Source: Candidatus Uhrbacteria bacterium RIFOXYB12_FULL_58_10 (lineage in GTDB: Bacteria; Patescibacteriota; Patescibacteriia; 2-12-FULL-57-11). From it: 26,048 nt of DNA. Position 1 is the stretch's first letter, and each line of letters starts with the position of its first letter. Shown one piece after another: positions 25,045 through 26,048 of this stretch. The stretch covers positions 1 to 26,048 of the forward strand of contig CALRHY010000001.1 in assembly GCA_943359495.1 (NCBI GenBank). Direction: 5' to 3'. The notes under the pieces are model-generated. The model was not told the origin of the DNA, ran no database searches, and saw only the letters and a list, made by a program, of their open reading frames with translations. A program made the translations under genes and the position numbers.

Positions 25045-26048
25045 ATGCCCACACACTTCGCCATTTTCGGCAAAACACCAGCACTCTCCGCAGCAGAGCT
25101 TTTTTTGGTCTGCTCCGAACCGGGAAAAGCATTGCGCGCAGAACGAGTCCACGAAACAGGGATGATATGGGAAAGTGCGGTAGAGCGAGATACCGCGTTC
25201 TGGGACAGGTTGGGCGGATCGATCAAAGCAGGAACTATCATCAAAAAATGCCCAATAGACAGCACGAAAGCTGATCTTTGTGCGACCATCGTTGCCGACC
25301 TCACGGAACGCGTGTTGGAGGGCCGCGTTCTTTTTGGCATCAGTGTGTATGCGTTAGACGCTCAGGGAACGAAACAAGAAAAAACGTTGGCTGGCCTTGG
25401 CGCCGAAGTGAAACACGCGCTAGTGGAAGAAGGACGACAGGCGCGGCATGTCACCTCAAATGACCAAACGCTTTCAGCAGTCACCATCACCAAAAACCAC
25501 CTCCTCGGACCAGGTGTCGAGTACAGCATTTTTTTGGATGGCGGCATGATTGCTTTGGGCGTTACCACCTGGGTCCAACCATACGAAGATTTTTCCGCCC
25601 GTGAATTCGGCCGCCCGCGCGCCAACAGCCGCTCGGGGATGATTCCGGTCAAACTAGCCCGCATGATGTTGCATCTTGCCGACTTACCGACATCTGCAAC
25701 CATTTTGGATCCCTTCTGCGGCTCCGGGACCATCGCGACAGAAGCGCTGGCCTTAGATTTTCAACACGTTATTGCCAGCGACATCTTGGAACGGGCGATC
25801 GAAGAAACAAAAGAGAATAGCGCCTGGATTCTAGAACAAACCCAGACTGCAGGAAAAATCGATGTCATTCATATTCCAGTAGAGCGCCTGGCAGAAAGGG
25901 TCGCGCCTGCAACTATTGATGCAATCATCACCGAACCGCTTCTTGGGCCACCGTTGCGCGGTAGTGAAACACGCGAATTTGTTGAAAAAACCGTAGAAAA
26001 TCTAGAAAAACTGTACATTGCCGCATTTGAACAGTTTTCCCTTGTCTT
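25045..26048 (+). CDS. Trm11/THUMP-like RNA methyltransferase, N-terminal part (3' end outside window)
   Basis: The frame from ATG 25045 stays open to the window end, at least 334 codons. The N-terminal half (MPTHFAIFGKTPALSAAEL) matches the start of Trm11-type tRNA guanine-N2 methyltransferases, with a THUMP-like region to about residue 150. ARELGRPRANSRSGMIPVKLARMM, reading F for the first L here, leads into the Rossmann methyltransferase domain: motif I ILDPFCGSGTIATEAL binds SAM, and TEPLLGPPLRG takes the place of the catalytic (D/N)PPY motif, as in a subgroup of Trm11-like proteins. The likely substrate is tRNA G10 or a nearby base; this is inferred. It faces away from the rpsF operon. 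No SD is obvious. Confidence 0.85.
   Translation, partial: MPTHFAIFGKTPALSAAELFLVCSEPGKALRAERVHETGMIWESAVERDTAFWDRLGGSIKAGTIIKKCPIDSTKADLCATIVADLTERVLEGRVLFGISVYALDAQGTKQEKTLAGLGAEVKHALVEEGRQARHVTSNDQTLSAVTITKNHLLGPGVEYSIFLDGGMIALGVTTWVQPYEDFSAREFGRPRANSRSGMIPVKLARMMLHLADLPTSATILDPFCGSGTIATEALALDFQHVIASDILERAIEETKENSAWILEQTQTAGKIDVIHIPVERLAERVAPATIDAIITEPLLGPPLRGSETREFVEKTVENLEKLYIAAFEQFSLV

Overview
The window looks like a chromosome segment from a streamlined bacterium. A member of the Patescibacteria (Candidate Phyla Radiation) is my best guess. The reasons are inferential: core information-processing genes are packed on one strand, most of their starts lack a Shine-Dalgarno sequence, short palindromic repeats fill the gaps, and several products are orphans. 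UGA is a normal stop. No 16S rRNA is present, so the placement cannot be confirmed here.

Left part (1-10.9 kb): the 3' end of a malic enzyme gene (+), then on the minus strand tRNA-Pro(UGG), ruvC, a YebC-family gene, a CDP-alcohol phosphatidyltransferase, rpoC and rpoB. rpoB has a good promoter about 280 nt upstream of its start, and its leader contains an intrinsic-terminator-like hairpin, which suggests transcription attenuation.

Middle part (11.0-15.8 kb): an unusual plus-strand island between rpoB and recA, both of which read leftward. It has three promoters of the TTGACA type, several terminators, and about 2.2 kb without a convincing protein gene. That 2.2 kb is dense in perfect and nested hairpins, including UUCG-capped ones. 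I read it as one or more large structured non-coding RNAs; the first has its own promoter and terminator and would be about 650 nt. Then come a 372-aa protein with a possible zinc site and GC-rich codons, a 73-aa basic protein with a terminator-like leader hairpin, and a roughly 195-nt rod-shaped RNA resembling 6S RNA. This island is the candidate novel system in the window.

Right part (15.8-26.0 kb): recA, a RodZ-like membrane HTH protein and ftsK (minus); an orphan 259-aa gene with its own promoter, strong RBS and terminator (+); efp and, just upstream of it, a class II lysyl-tRNA-synthetase-like gene whose catalytic core resembles EpmA, the enzyme that lysylates EF-P, but which carries an N-terminal OB-like domain; the rpsF-ssb-rpsR operon (minus); and the start of a THUMP/Trm11-like RNA methyltransferase (+), cut by the window end.

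Three families of short palindromic intergenic repeats are scattered through the gaps. Their sequence resemblance between copies is visible directly; mobility is inferred.
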